Shown here: piece after piece, positions 29,755-41,666 of the stretch
Position numbering within the stretch: position 1 is the stretch's first letter
Layout: each line of letters begins with the position of its first letter
From: Aphanomyces cochlioides
Taxonomy: Eukaryota; Oomycota; Saprolegniomycetes; Saprolegniales; Verrucalvaceae
DNA length: 64,000 nt
NCBI GenBank assembly: GCA_019828595.1
Contig: JAHQRK010000005.1
Coordinates: 3,162,001 to 3,226,000, forward strand
Direction: 5' to 3'
Program-made: the position numbers and the translations under genes
The notes under the pieces: model-generated
Database searches by the model: none
Seen by the model: only the letters and a program-made list of their open reading frames with translations
Told to the model about the DNA's origin: nothing

Positions 29755-30843
29755 CTTCCACGGATGAAATCTCGAAATGACGTTCAATCGCCCACGAGGG
29801 GTGTCGGTTTGTTATATCCAATCCACCAATCGTTGACGCAACCCTATGCGCGAGGCGCATCTTTTGGGCCACCATTCATTCGTCGTCGTGGGATGGTCTA
29901 CAAAGTATACTTTATTGTGTAATAAAAAATCCACATCATTCATCTCAGATATATCGTAAACAAGATTTTGTATATCACAACATATAGATAGATGCTTTCT
30001 ATTGTCGTCGTAGAGGAGGAGTGAAGTGTTTAAAACTCCCGAGACGACATTTGCAATATGTTTTTTACATTGGAAAATGTATGAGAAGTTGTGCGGAGAA
30101 TGCAACACTCCAGTGTTTAAAACACTTTCAAAAAAGGAATCTCGACATCGGATGCCAAGTTTGAAGCAACTCGGACGTGACATGGAACCTACAGGATAGT
30201 CGCTCGTCTTGTCGTGTGGTTGAGCAAACGCCAAGTGGAAGAGAAAACGTTGACACAAGAACGGTGAGGAGAAAGCGCTCTCTACCGGCGAAAGTCGATC
30301 GTGGCCATATCCGAGATGTTTTCGAGATGTTTTCGAGATGTTTTCGCAGCGAGGAATTGTCCCGAAGTCACGGCGAATCGATGCGAACACCGGAAGAAAC
30401 GGGACGAAATGCATGGATATCTCACACAACATATTCAGCCAGCGTGAGATATGAATGCATCCGCGAAGCGAAAGACGACGGAGGGGAGGGCACGCGCGGT
30501 AGAGCGTCCTTGACTCAACAAACCATCGCACATGCAATAGATCTATAGCGATGATCCTACTCAAGCTTGCAGAGATATGAAGCTCCTGTTGTTTATACTA
30601 CAACTAGGAGCTTCACACGAGTGTGTTATCCATTTGATGCCACTTCTATGCTCGGTCCAAGCGCCCTCGCAGTCCTTGCGGCAAAGAAAGCGGCGGGCTT
30701 TAGTCAAGTGCGCCGTTTTGCGCCAGAACATGCCACGTACAGTTGAATTCAGCGGTTCAATTTCTAGCCAATCGTCGATTTTAACGTAAATACATAAAGA
30801 CGCGTTTTATTACTTTGAACCAAATCAAGATCTCCAGATCGAC
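29755..30843. other. Spacer between cytochrome c and FAN1
   Basis: Roughly 1.1 kb holding both divergent promoters. A minus-strand frame free of stops runs 30564-29812 (first ATG at 30432), with a competing plus frame at 30177-30548; neither has recognisable domains. A near-palindrome AGTGTTTAAAACACT lies around 30111-30125. Confidence 0.45.
30313..30345 (+). repeat. 11 bp tandem repeat, three copies
   Basis: Three perfect copies of GAGATGTTTTC in the spacer upstream of cytochrome c and FAN1. Confidence 0.85.
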
Positions 30844-33564
30844 ATGGTGGACGACGAGACTCTCGACGATGAAGTCAAGCAGCCAAGCAACGCGTATCTA
30901 GAGCATTTCCTCCATATAATCCAAGCCACGGTAAGCCCGTATGCATGATTGACCCTTGAAATGACAGTAGAAAGCTCACTATGAGACGCTCTTGTCGCCA
31001 GAAGAGATCCTTGCCATTGACACATTTGTCGACATGTCCGAGGCAGCACAAACGATCTACGCGCGTCTCTTTCAACGAAAAGGTCCCTGGTTTCGCACGA
31101 AATCCCTCGATGCAATTGCGAATAGCCTTCCTAATCCACAGGACCTGCAGCCATCGCTGCAGACGCTCGCTGGTCATTCTTTCATACGTTTATGCCCAGA
31201 CGACTCATTTCACAAAGCTCTTGAAGCCATGGAAGTTGCCTGCACTATCCCTGAAATCCAAGCTATCATTTTTGCAATTGGCGCGTCAACGTCCAAATCG
31301 AATGCGCGCTACAAGACCAAGGTAACGCAGTCTCCTTGACGATCGATTCATTTTCGAACTAGGCTGACATGCTTGAGAGACTGCGCTCGTACGTATCTAC
31401 GCAACGGCGTATCGACGGCTCATATCTCCCTCTTGCAAAACACGTACGATAACCCTCGCAGTGTGTCACGACCTTTGATCTTCTAGTTGCATGGCGCTCT
31501 TCGAGGCAAAGACGCCCCAAGTGATGAGATTGTCATCTTTCAAATCGAAGCGCCGACACGCGATGCTTTCTTTCGCATGCATCGTTTGATGTACGTTACG
31601 CCACTTCCACCGCCGCGGTCTGCACCGCCTCGCATTCCATCATGGCATGACTGGAGGCGCGTGGCAGTCAAATACGATCCGATTCCATGGCCTGGTCTCC
31701 TGCAAACGTTTGGGAAAGTGTCTTTTCAAGCAGTTGAGCACGCCAAGAGCACCATTTTTCCAAACATTAAAGCTCTCGTGGCTTATGAATGCGCTGGCAT
31801 GCTACGTCGTGCATTTGGTTTACTCGTCGAGTCATTAGCCGTCGATGATGTTGCTATCGCCCACAACGAACTCACAGTCGAGTGGCTCGACATGAAGCCA
31901 CCCTCTTTACTCGCGTTCCTGTCGACCAATTCGTCCAAGATGGAATGTTATGCCAGTGTCCAAGTAAGAGTTCCTCAGTTCGACCTCTGGATCTGACATG
32001 CCTTAGAGCTTCATTGAATCCGTGCCAGATCTCGACGCATTCGTGGCCGAAGTCCGCAGTTGTATGCATGAATCCAACGAGAGACAAGCAGATCCTCGAG
32101 TCTTCTTGGAGCCATTTCATGCGACGTATGGCCTCGCCAGGTGTCTTGACAAAGCAATCGCTCTCTATGAAAAGCGAAGCCAGTACGACAAAGCTCTCAT
32201 CCTCCTGAGAGAGCTTCTGTCGACTAAAGTCTTGCGCCACAAGCGGTAAGTTGATCATCAGGAATGCAAAGTTGATTTGAAAATGGCTAGTGGTTCATGG
32301 TATACGCGACTTGCGATCAACTTGGAGCTGCATATGAAACAACCTGCGGAAGCTCTGGCTGTTTGTAATGAAGCGTTGAGTGATCCAAGTGTGTTTCCCA
32401 CAGATCGCAAAGCTATCAGCCGACGGCTGGCTCGGTTGACCAAGACAGCATCTCAAGACGATGACGGTAGTGGATGGGCATCGCTGACTATAGATGGACG
32501 GCCGCTCAATCGGGCCATGGGAGAAAAGTCGAGGTTCATCGGATATGACGATGCGGGATGCACTGTGGAAGAGCTTGTACTCCAGCATTTTCAACGAGAA
32601 CGTAGAATTTGCATGAGATGACATCCTTGGTGAAAGAATGAACCTTGTAGGTTGGTACGGAACACACCACGAAGGTTCCCAACTGCGAATGCTCCTTGTA
32701 CTCTTCCTGTGGGATATTATCTTCATGGATGTACCCCATGTCTTCCAAACTCCATTCCAAGTGAGTGCAACGATTAAAACTAATGTTGTTGATTCATTTT
32801 GTTGTTCTTAGGACCGTCCTCTGGACATGGACATGAGATTTGCCGACCATTTTTACACAGCTCGAGCTCCAGCAATAGAAACTGCGATTGCCAAATTGGA
32901 AGAATGCACAGTGAACCAACTCTGCGAGTGGCTCCAAGCAACGTGGGATGACAATTTGGTACTCAATCGACAACATGAATGGACGTGAAACGTTGACTAG
33001 GGCAAACAATGTGGTTTGGTGTATTGGGACACTTTCAACCTTGCGTACATGCAGCTGATGGCGGTGGGGCTTGGTGCCAAAGCTTTGTCTCAACTGATGC
33101 GAATATGGCGTGAGAAATCTAAAATTCTTGTTGGGAGAGCTTATCGTGTATGATTTGTAGTCAAGCATTTGGATACGAGCGGTTTGCCAGATTTATTTAT
33201 GCTGCGAGTGTCATGGCAAGGCGATCCCAATATTCAAGTGCCTCTGGACGAACAAGGCTACGTCAATATTCCCACATGGAATTCCAAAGAAGAGCAAGCT
33301 CATATCGACGTCTTGATAGCACATAGTACTGTTGAAGCACAATTTGTCGAAGTCAAAGGTCCTCGCGACCGCCTATCCGACACACAAATGGTCTGGCTAG
33401 AGCGGTTGAATGCCTCTGGGATCAAGGCCATGGTATGCCACGTCCAAGAGCCAAGCAAGGCGGAAAAGAGCTCCAAGCGGCCACGCGAGCGTCAGAAAGC
33501 CACGGCAAGCAAACACACCAAGGTGCTGGCATCCCATGTCGAAGTGATCGAATTGTCCGACTGA
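30844..33564 (+). CDS. FAN1: FAN1-type structure-specific nuclease (VRR-NUC domain)
   Basis: DNA-repair nuclease for interstrand crosslinks and branched structures. About ten short introns give roughly 740 residues. The start MVDDETLDDEVKQPSNAYL precedes LEHFLHIIQAT and EEILAIDTFVDMSEAAQTIY then ARLFQRKGPWFRTK, the conserved FAN1 SAP-adjacent region. A TPR-like middle (QYDKALILLRELLST; EALAVCNEALSD) is followed by the VRR-NUC domain: TSGLPDLFMLRV, then FVEVKGPRDRLSDTQMVWLE, with the PD-(D/E)XK catalytic Asp, Glu and Lys all present. A basic Ser/Lys tail with KRPRERQK may be a nuclear localisation signal. No UBZ finger is visible at the N-terminus. Confidence 0.9.
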
Positions 33565-33579
33565 CAACTTTTGACAACC

Positions 33580-33609
33580 ATCCGGATAATAATCGCATGC
33601 GTATCCGGA
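33580..33609. promoter_or_regulatory. ATCCGGATAAT and TATCCGGA upstream of SRP14
   Basis: Two motif copies at 33580-33590 and 33602-33609, 40-68 bp before the SRP14 start and just after the FAN1 stop. Confidence 0.5.
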
Positions 33610-33647
33610 GTTGTTGTTTTTCCTGGTGTGAATTGCTCTCAGCGAAG

Positions 33648-34086
33648 ATGGTGCTTGTGACGCCGGAAGAGTTTATCCCCAAGCTGAAAGCGCTCTTTAG
33701 CGAGGAGATCAAGGGAGTCAAAGGGGCCGTAACTGTGCAGGAAAAGAGCAGTATACCCACACCAACTTGAGTGCACTGATCGATGGCTTTGTAGTCCCGT
33801 CTGAAAAAGTAGGCAAGCTCCTCCGAGACAAAGCCGTTGCTGCAGGACCAAGCGTGTGGCTCATCCGCGCATTCAAGAATGGAAACAATAGACACAAGAT
33901 CAAGATCTCGACTGCGGTACGACGACACGCCCGCCCGGGGGTATTCTCATGTGAATTGTGTGTCAGGTCACAGTGTCAGAAAACAGCGAGTTTCAATCCA
34001 AGCTGGCTGCAGTGATGAAAGCTGAGAAGCAACGCTTAGCCCCAAAGAAGAAGAACAAACGACATGGCAAAGCAAATCAGGAATAG
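33648..34086 (+). CDS. SRP14: Signal recognition particle 14 kDa protein
   Basis: Alu-domain subunit of SRP, which slows translation during ER targeting. It starts MVLVTPEEFIPKLKALF, matching the SRP14 N-terminus. The middle reads YTHTNLSALIDGFVVPSEK and WLIRAFKNGNNRHKIKISTA, and the last exon gives VTVSENSEFQSKLAAVMKAE plus a lysine-rich tail KKKNKRHGK. A normal 50 nt intron precedes the last exon. Between VKGAVT and YTHTN (about 33728-33750) the frame must shift; the only GT-AG interval there is about 23 nt, too short for a normal intron, so this is either a micro-intron, a sequence error or a frameshift. Confidence 0.8.
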
Positions 34087-34132
34087 CTCTCTAGACGATG
34101 TACGTTGTATATATATCTCTATTGGTCGGCAT

Positions 34133-37100
34133 TTATGGAGCAAACGTTGTGCATTGCTGTATGGACGCGACGACTTGGATGTCTGATACGACTTTATTCA
34201 GGTAACCATGACGACTATAAAGCATAAGAGATGGAAAATGAGGGGGGCGGTGATACCTTGTCGAGCGTCGCTTCAATTGCTGTGAGCATCCGTCTATGAG
34301 AGCAATTTTGCTCATCATGGGCATCGTGTCCAGCATGGCTCCAGTTCCTTGCATCGCAATCGTTGTTCTACAAGCCATGGATTACATGGGTTCTTTTATG
34401 CAGATAACTTACCCCTTGATGGGGTTCATGGCCGCATCAGTGCTCGCTACACACTTTTGGAGTTGTTGCCTTCGTACTGAGCTGAAGGAAAACATGTAAG
34501 CATGATCAAAGCAACAAAGCAAGTACCATTGAGTCTGTCGGAGATGGTTATCCAGTGCATTCTGAATGCACTCGTCACTTCGAAGGGTCGAAGCCTCGTG
34601 ATTCTGAAAAGTCCTTTGGCAAGCTTGGAGTCGAACGCTTTGTGCTACGTAGTCTATCCTCTCCGCATCAAAGTCTTCTCGCTTCTAACAACAAATCAGG
34701 ACTCCAGGATTTCATTCCCGCAAACCTTTGCTATCGAGGACCATACGTCGCATAGAGAAAGACTGTCTGCCATGGCTTCCAAGTCACCCAGTTGGGAGAT
34801 TTGTTGAGCTTTTGCTTCTTCACTTACAGGGAAATCTCGTTGGAGTTCGCGAACATAGGAACTATACAGCAAGTCTCTATCGTTGGCGCGAGACACCGGC
34901 AAGAGTGATGTTTCCGATGACTCATTGGCATTCAAAGTGGTCCATTGGATTGGAGTTGATGAAGATGGTGGCATCGAACCACTCATTTGAAGATAATGAA
35001 GCGCACGACGGATGTCGCCACCGTATAATCGATACACTCGTTCCAGTAAGACTGAATTTGCGGTGAGCGACGGTTGATCGACCAAAATCGCATCAAGGTA
35101 AGCTCGAAATTCGTCCAGAGAAGGCCTGGAAAAAGTTCGCCTGACGTGGCCCAAGTTTGATGGGAAGTTGTCAGGTATGTCTAGTTTGAAAAGTAAGTTT
35201 CGACGCCGAAGCCACGCTACCGGCGCAAGTTAAAACAATCGGGCATCTCGCATGCTTGGCCATTTGTTGAAGGGCGGACATGAATCCTTTGTCGGATTCA
35301 AACAAATAATCAACCTGCACAGCCACAATGATGACAACAAGCTCAAATAACAACGTACATCTTCGAGAAGGACAAGCGTGAGGGCAGTGGTCGACAATGG
35401 CCGGTCGTCTCGTTTGGATTTGCTCTTCTTTTTCTTCATCTTCATTGATTCTTTTGGTGGTGGCGGCAGATCCAACAGCTGGACAGTTTGGATGACACGG
35501 TTGGATTGTGTGGCTTCACCAGCAAGTTCAATCAAATGCTTTCCTGAGCGAGGCTGGCCAGCATTGATTTCAAGGACTTCGTAGCCAAGTTCATGAGCAC
35601 AAGCGAACACACTACACGTCTTGCCGGCTCCTGAATCGCCCTGGACGACAAACACGCGATGCAAGTCATCGCTTGGGTCATGCTCATCGTCATCGTCATC
35701 TGATAATTCGTTCGCCTGAAACAATTCATGGAACTCCTCACAGCATCGACGGAGAGATTTTCCATCGCGGTAAAGTTTCCATGCTCGAAGCCATTCGTAT
35801 AACCACTTCACACTGCTTCTATTGCCAACCACATCACGTGCAGCTCGAGGAGCGTATTGATCCACGAGGAGTGAAGCGTCGAGTTTGTGTTGGAACATAT
35901 CCGTCCAGGGATGTTGAGGTGGTTCATCTGTTATTTCAATTGCCTGATTGTGATCCACGGAGCCAACACACCAAAAGGAATCACTTTGAGCTGCTTCAAG
36001 CCTGAGGTGTAGTGATCGATGTAAACGTTGTGCTTTCCAATCTATCGTTCCATCTTCGACGGACACAATCAATGGCGAGAAGTTCGCTTTGGCAGGAACC
36101 CCATCCTTACTATTCTTTGATTCCAAAAGAGTGGGTAGTGCATTGATGTGAGCCACTGATGGGAACAAAGGAGCTGCTTCTTTTTTCCATACAATACCTG
36201 ATGAAGGCTGCCATGAGTCTTGTTTGTTCTCAATATCAATAACTTCCACAGGTTTATTCGCCCTTTGAAAGAATGGATTCACCTGGTGTCCAGCAAAGAA
36301 GGAGACATCCAAGGCTTTCCGTCGCTCAAGATCTTTTTGGAATTTCAGCATGGCTTCTGCTTGTCTCTGCTCTTCCAATAGAGCTGCTTCTTGGCGTTTC
36401 ACTGCCTCACGTTCAGCAGCTGTCATGAAAAAGGTGGGAGCAATAGCTTTCTTGGCCTTCGTTGATGATTTTGGAGGCTTATCTCCAATTATAACGCAGT
36501 CAGCGTCGTCATCTTTAGAAGCTTTTGATCGCTGACGCCGACGTGGTGGGGTATCGACAATTTCAATTTCCTGTGACTTGGCTTCAGCATTAATGACCGC
36601 TTTTCGTTTTGGTCTGCCCGATGCCATCAATGAAGACTCTTTTTGTGGCTTTTCAGTCGTGCTCTCTTGTGTTGTATCTGGCTTAGACCTCTTGATCGAT
36701 TGGGGTGAAAGTTCATTTGATGTCTCATCAACAATGCATTCGCTTGTGGTGTCGACTTCAATGGTCTCGTCTTGTTTTCGTTTTGCCGATGCTTTCGGTG
36801 CTACGTCTTGTGATTCACAGTCCAATGCAAAAACGGAGGGCTCCGCGTCCACTGCTTGAGAGCTAGTATCGAGGATAACAATTCTAGGGTCGCCATGGCT
36901 TTCATTCTCTTCAGACTTTGCAATCTGAGGTTCTGTTTCGACAAAGCTTGTGCTTCCCACAGGAGCTGATGTGCCTGATTCGAGACTATCCTGGCGTCCT
37001 AGTAGTTGTTGTGTTTCTTCTGACTTCTTTGCAGTATCAGGGATATCTCGATTCACGAAAAAACTCATGCGCAATTGTCCTTTGTCTTCTTGTCCCTTCT

Positions 37101-37257
37101 TCTTTCTTGGCTTCTTTTCCTTCTTGGCACTTGCCTTGTCTTTCCGGGGTTTGACGCCCTCGACAAATTCACTATCATCTTCTTCAGAGTCAATGGCTTC
37201 CATGTTCTCGGCCTCTTCTTCGCCAGTTGTCTTGAGCCATCGAGCAACTCCGCGCAT
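34133..37257 (-). CDS. ELG1: ELG1/ATAD5-like clamp-unloader AAA+ subunit
   Basis: Large subunit of the alternative RFC complex that unloads PCNA from DNA. About 950 residues. The long disordered N-terminus has acidic and Lys-rich blocks and a PIP-like QLRMSFF. The AAA+ module begins around WKLYRDGKS and shows Walker A FVVQGDSGAGKTCSVFACAH and, across an intron, Walker B TLVLLEDVDYLFE, then CPIVLTCADIP and the lid GGDIRRALHYLQMS. Further short introns (from about 34714) lead to LDTMPMMSKIALIDGC and KRRSTSRHGYLNKVV, resembling ATAD5's LDYMPYLRTI and RRFLHYFEG. The ATG at 37257 is preferred over a TTG at 37284. A GATTATCCGTAC word is about 40 bp upstream. Confidence 0.85.
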
Positions 37258-37296
37258 TTTGGGCGTGGAAACTCCTCGCGCCAAGATTTGTTCCTT

Positions 37297-37310
37297 TCCG
37301 ATTATCCGTA
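37297..37310 (-). promoter_or_regulatory. TTCCGATTATCCGT motif upstream of ELG1
   Basis: An imperfect copy of the ATTATCCGGAT motif at about -40 to -53 relative to the ELG1 ATG; a TTTATCCGGAATTC copy follows at 37381-37394. Confidence 0.35.
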
Positions 37311-37489
37311 CACATCTTGTTGAATTTTAATATCTTGATTTTTGTATCAAAATTTATTTGCAGAAAGTGCATTCAAATGTTTTATCCGGAATTCAAAAAA
37401 GCGCGGGAAAAAGTCCATTTTCATCCTCAACAAGAAGCGTACATCCATGCGCATGGACAATTATCCGTTCCTCTCTCTCTATGTATTTC

Positions 37490-39154
37490 CTACAAGCCCA
37501 TGGCGTACTTGATGATCTGAGTCTAGACAAAAGCAGAATAAGCAAGGTATCCGGGTTCATCATGTACCTTCACAGGTTCCACAGCGTTCAAAGTCGACAT
37601 GCCGACATTGCGAGCAACTTGAACTGGACCGGGTGTAGGTCCGAACAAGTTCTTGAAGCCATCCATGGCCATGGCCATCGTAATGTTGGCCTTCTTTCGG
37701 TCGTTCTCGTAGTGCTTCAAGAACAATTCATCACCGAGATGCAGGCCACTTTCGACGCCTTGAGCCAAAATGTTGCCCAACGAAGTAACGTCGGCCAAAC
37801 CTAAGTTCAAACCCTACAGGAAAATGTGAGAAGTCACATAGAAAAGATCTACCTGGCCGGCCAATGGGTGAATTGAATGTGCCGAATCGCCGATCAAAGC
37901 CACGCCTTCCTTTGTGTATCTGAAAAAGTCATGACTACATTACTCGATGGGGCGTCATACCGGGTGGCGTGTTGAAGCTTCAATGGGAAAGACACACGTC
38001 GACCAACGGCCTCTGTGGCTTTGGGTGGAGCTTGGAAGGGGTCAGCCAAGGCACCAGCGGCAAGGACAGTTTGAGCCGCCAAATGAATGCCTTGGAAGAT
38101 GTTTCCCAAGACTGGAATTTGTGGTGGCGATGCAGTCTCTGATGGCTTGTTCAACGCTTCGTTGAGAGCTTCAACGAATTCTTCTGGCGACATCGCCTTG
38201 AGCTCTGTCGCCTGATTCTCGTTGGTGCTCCAAACAATCGACGAGTAGCCATCCCGAATAGGAAGCAGTGCCACAGGACCAGTTGGAAGGAAACGTTGCC
38301 ATGCAGTGGTGTTCACGTTGTCAGTCTTGACGGTTGCCACCACGGCTTGCTGATCGTAAGACCATCCCCAAGTACCCAAACCCGACAACGAACGGATCTA
38401 AGAGTCGCTTCAGCAGTGTTAACGTAACCAACGCACCATAGATTTGCCACCGTCAGCAGCGACGACCAAGCGACTGCGGATATGTGTGCCATCTTCCAAG
38501 TAGAGGTCGCCAACACGGTGGACATCGTTGGGTCCTTCAAAGTTGCGGACCTAAAAATTGGATTTGAGACATCACGAAAAGAGACTTGCATCATACCTCA
38601 GCTGGGCTCAAGATGCGGAGTGGGTTGGTGTCGTCTTGGGCCGCAAGTTCTTCCATGCGTTCAAGGAGAGCACGCTGCAACACCGAGTGTTCAAGCACAT
38701 ATCCAAGGTTTTCACCATCCTTCAATTGAGCCTTGGCGGCATCGAAACGGATGAATCCATCGCCCATGGCATCCCACACTTGCATGTGGCCAAAAGGTGC
38801 GATGTGCTCGGGTGCGATCTTGCTCCACGCACCGATCGATTCCAACAATCGCTTGGAGGCAGGTGTGATCGTGTAGACGCGCATGTCTGGGATGCCCAAA
38901 GGCCCTTCAACAGGCTTGGGTGGTGAAGGTTCAATCACGGTGACCTTCTTCCCGTGGAAGAGTGGGTTGGACTTGAGGTTGCAAGCAAGCGCACTGCCGA
39001 CGATACCACCTCCAACGATCACGACATCTTGGAGTTCCTTGGCACGTTGATCACGTTCAGCCTTGGCTTCTTCCGAAAAATATGCCATGCTTCGGGATTG
39101 CACATGGCAGATCGCCGCGCGGACTTTCGCTGGAACTCGGCGAGACACCAACAT
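37490..39154 (-). CDS. COQ6: COQ6 ubiquinone-biosynthesis flavin monooxygenase
   Basis: Mitochondrial FAD-dependent C5-ring hydroxylase of coenzyme Q synthesis. About 480 residues over seven exons with introns of about 45 nt. The N-terminus (MLVSRRVPAKVRAAICHVQS) is a presequence. FAD-binding GxGxxG appears as DVVIVGGGIVGSALACNL; further motifs are RVYTITPASKRLLESIGAW, RLVVAADGG, and [27 protein letters not shown], the second FAD signature spanning an intron. The middle contains FLPTGPVALLPI and SSIVWSTNE. The last exon after a 45 nt intron supplies TQIIKYAMGL; stop at 37490-37492. Confidence 0.95.
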
Positions 39155-39414
39155 GTTAACACAGAATGACAGGCAGCGGGTCGAATATTCATTTTATCCA
39201 ATTAAAATTTATTATTGCATTTTATCGAATTATATAGATAAAATTTAATCCAATTAAATCGATTTATTTAAATGAATGACAATGGATGAATATTTTTTTT
39301 GCAAACTTGGTAAGTATACAAATATGAATATATTTCGAGTCGATGTTGAAGTGGTTTTATTTTATGACGCTGTGAATGGTCATAGATACGTTGTTGGTGT
39401 CATTTCCATACACC

Positions 39415-41652
39415 ATGATGGCAGCACCAACCCGCGGCGTGGTCAACATTACGGTCAAGAATCTTCCCAATGACATGACGAAGGATCTTATCCGTCCATT
39501 CTTTAAGAGGTTTGGCAAGATCAACTTGATTAACGTTGAAGGCAATGGCACGGCGTACGTTGAATCGATAGAATGCTCCACACTCACGTGTACACTTGAA
39601 CAGGTTGATCGAGTACCAAAAGTCTCAGTCAGCACAGGCTGCAGTGACGACGTTAAACAATTCCGTTATCAACGGAAGGCGCGTTTCTGTTGCTTTCGCG
39701 CTCGACGTAGTGCCAAAACGCAGGATGGAAGATGACGAAAAACAGTTTGTCGACTTGTGCCGAAGTTTCCGAACGAAAGGCAGATGCCGACATGGCGACC
39801 GCTGCAGGTATACCGACGTGATAAATGATACCGATTCTCACCGTAATTCCATCCAGATATCGACATGAAATGAGGCTTTGTGACACTATTACGGCTGGCG
39901 GAATTTGCATGAGTGGTGACAAATGTCGGTTTAGCCACGATTTATCGACCGCCGGTGCTCAGGTCAACAAAACTCTTGGCAGAAAATCCAATTTGCTATG
40001 CAAAAATATTGCTCTTGGTGGTGTTTGCCTCTTGGGTGACAAGTGCTCGTACGTTGGATCGATTATCACGGGCAATCGTCATGCTTTCGTGGTGTAGGTA
40101 TAGCCACGATGCTACCTCGGGTGAACTCAAGGGACGATCTAAAATCCCATGCAAGAATTATGTCGCGACTGGCTCATGCACCAAGGGGGCTGCTTGCTGG
40201 TAAAACCAACTTGGCGCGATTTTCACTGAAATCTTCCATAGGTTTAATCACGACGTTGAATCTGCAGCTGCTGATGCCAAGCGTAAAGCCGAAGAAGAGG
40301 AAATCGATGAGTCTCCAAAGAAAACGAAAAAGGCCAAGGTTACTGAATTTGCTCCTGCGGTTGATGCTGCCTCTACATGTGCTGAATGCACCAAGGCCGA
40401 GCCAACAGTCCAATGTAGCACCTGCGAAGTGTCCCTCTGTGCTGCCTGCGACGCCACGCTCCATGCCTCTCGTGTCATGTCCAAGCATGTGCGCACGCCA
40501 ATCGTCCAACAAACTCGTTGCGCTGAATGCCGTTCCAGTAAAGCCACCGTCCACTGCACAAAATGCGACTTAGACTTTTGCAATAAGTGCAGCTGGGCTA
40601 TCCACGAATTTAAAGTCTTTCGTCATCACCGTCGAGAAGCTCTTCAGCAAGGCGCTACTCCTAAACAAGCTCCAGTCGTTGAACAGAAGACCACGGCTTC
40701 AGCCGCGGAGAAAGCACCAGTTGCTCATAAATCCGTTCGCGCCATGCCAAAGATGGAATTGAGTGACAACAGCGACGACGGCAACAGTGATGAAGACGAC
40801 GAACCTCAAGTCAAAGCCAAGCCTGCTGCCGAAGCCAAACCTGAAGTTAAAGCGCCCCCTTCTGCTCCAGTTGTCGTGAAGTCGTTCGACGATTCCCTTA
40901 AGAATGTGGCACCTGCGATGGACGATGACAGTGACTTTGAAGATGCCAAACCTGTCTTGCCATCAAACGCGAAGACACCTGCAACAACGCTCCCAAGCGA
41001 CTCCTCCAGCGATGAGGACGATGAGCCGGCTGCTGCTCCTGCTGTCGCCTCTAAGCCTTCCAGGGCGATGCCGAAGACTGAGCTTTCGGACGAAAGCGAA
41101 AGTGAAGACGAGGCGGTGCCAGTCAAGACGCAATCAGCTAAGAAGGAACTTTCTAGTGAAGAGGACGAGAGTGACTTTGAAGATGCCAAACCTATCATTC
41201 CATCCAAAACATCCACCGCTGCTGCTCCAAAGCCTCTGCCCAAGACAGAAATGTCGAGCGAAGATTCCTCCAGCGATGAAGACGACAAGCCAATTCGTCC
41301 AGCCAAGCAACAAAAGACGACTCCAACGCCAGTAGCACGTCAACCCAAGACAGAATTGTCCAGTGACGAGTCATCAAGTGAAGAGGAAGCCCCTGTGGCC
41401 ACCAAGAAGTCGGTGTCGAATGCAAGCTCTCACTCTCTCGTCAAGAAAATCGAGGAGTATGCTGCGTCGTCGTCGACTGAAGTACTCCATTTGAGCGCTT
41501 CCTTGAACGGCTACGAGCGATTGCTCGCCCATGACACCGCCGAACGTCTTGGCCTTGCTCATGAAAGCGTCGGTGAAGGTCTTGAACGCCACATCACCGT
41601 GTCGAAGTCGAACGATAAGAAATCCAAGTCGTGGAGTAAATCACGCAAATAG
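39415..41652 (+). CDS. RRM / four-CCCH / two-B-box / R3H nucleic-acid-binding protein
   Basis: Multidomain, probably RNA-binding protein of about 670 residues. In order: an RRM (GVVNITVKNLPNDMTKD; YQKSQSAQAAVTTLNNSV; GRRVSVAFA); four CCCH fingers, all C-x8-C-x5-C-x3-H (starting LCRSFRTKGRC, LCDTITAGGIC, LCKNIALGGVC and PCKNYVATGSC); two B-box-like fingers (CAECTKAEPTVQCSTC; CAECRSSKATVHCTKC); a long acidic Ser/Asp/Glu tract with near-repeats DDDSDFEDAKPVLPS and DESDFEDAKPIIPS; and a C-terminal R3H domain (LSASLNGYERLLAHDTAERL, ESVGEGLERHITVSK). Four short introns between 39550 and 40250 split the fingers. It converges with the nitroreductase gene, with 14 bp between stops. Confidence 0.85.
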
Positions 41653-41666
41653 AGTTCGTTTTTTGC

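Noticed and set aside
34296..34499. 67-residue plus-strand hydrophobic frame starting MRAILLIMGIVSSMAPVP
   Set aside because: It is antisense to the last exons of the ELG1-like gene; hydrophobicity arises from the complement of polar codons, and the minus-strand exons have better family support.
40806..41306. 166-residue minus-strand Ser/Leu-rich frame
   Set aside because: Shadow of the acidic Ser/Asp/Glu tract of the CCCH/R3H protein.
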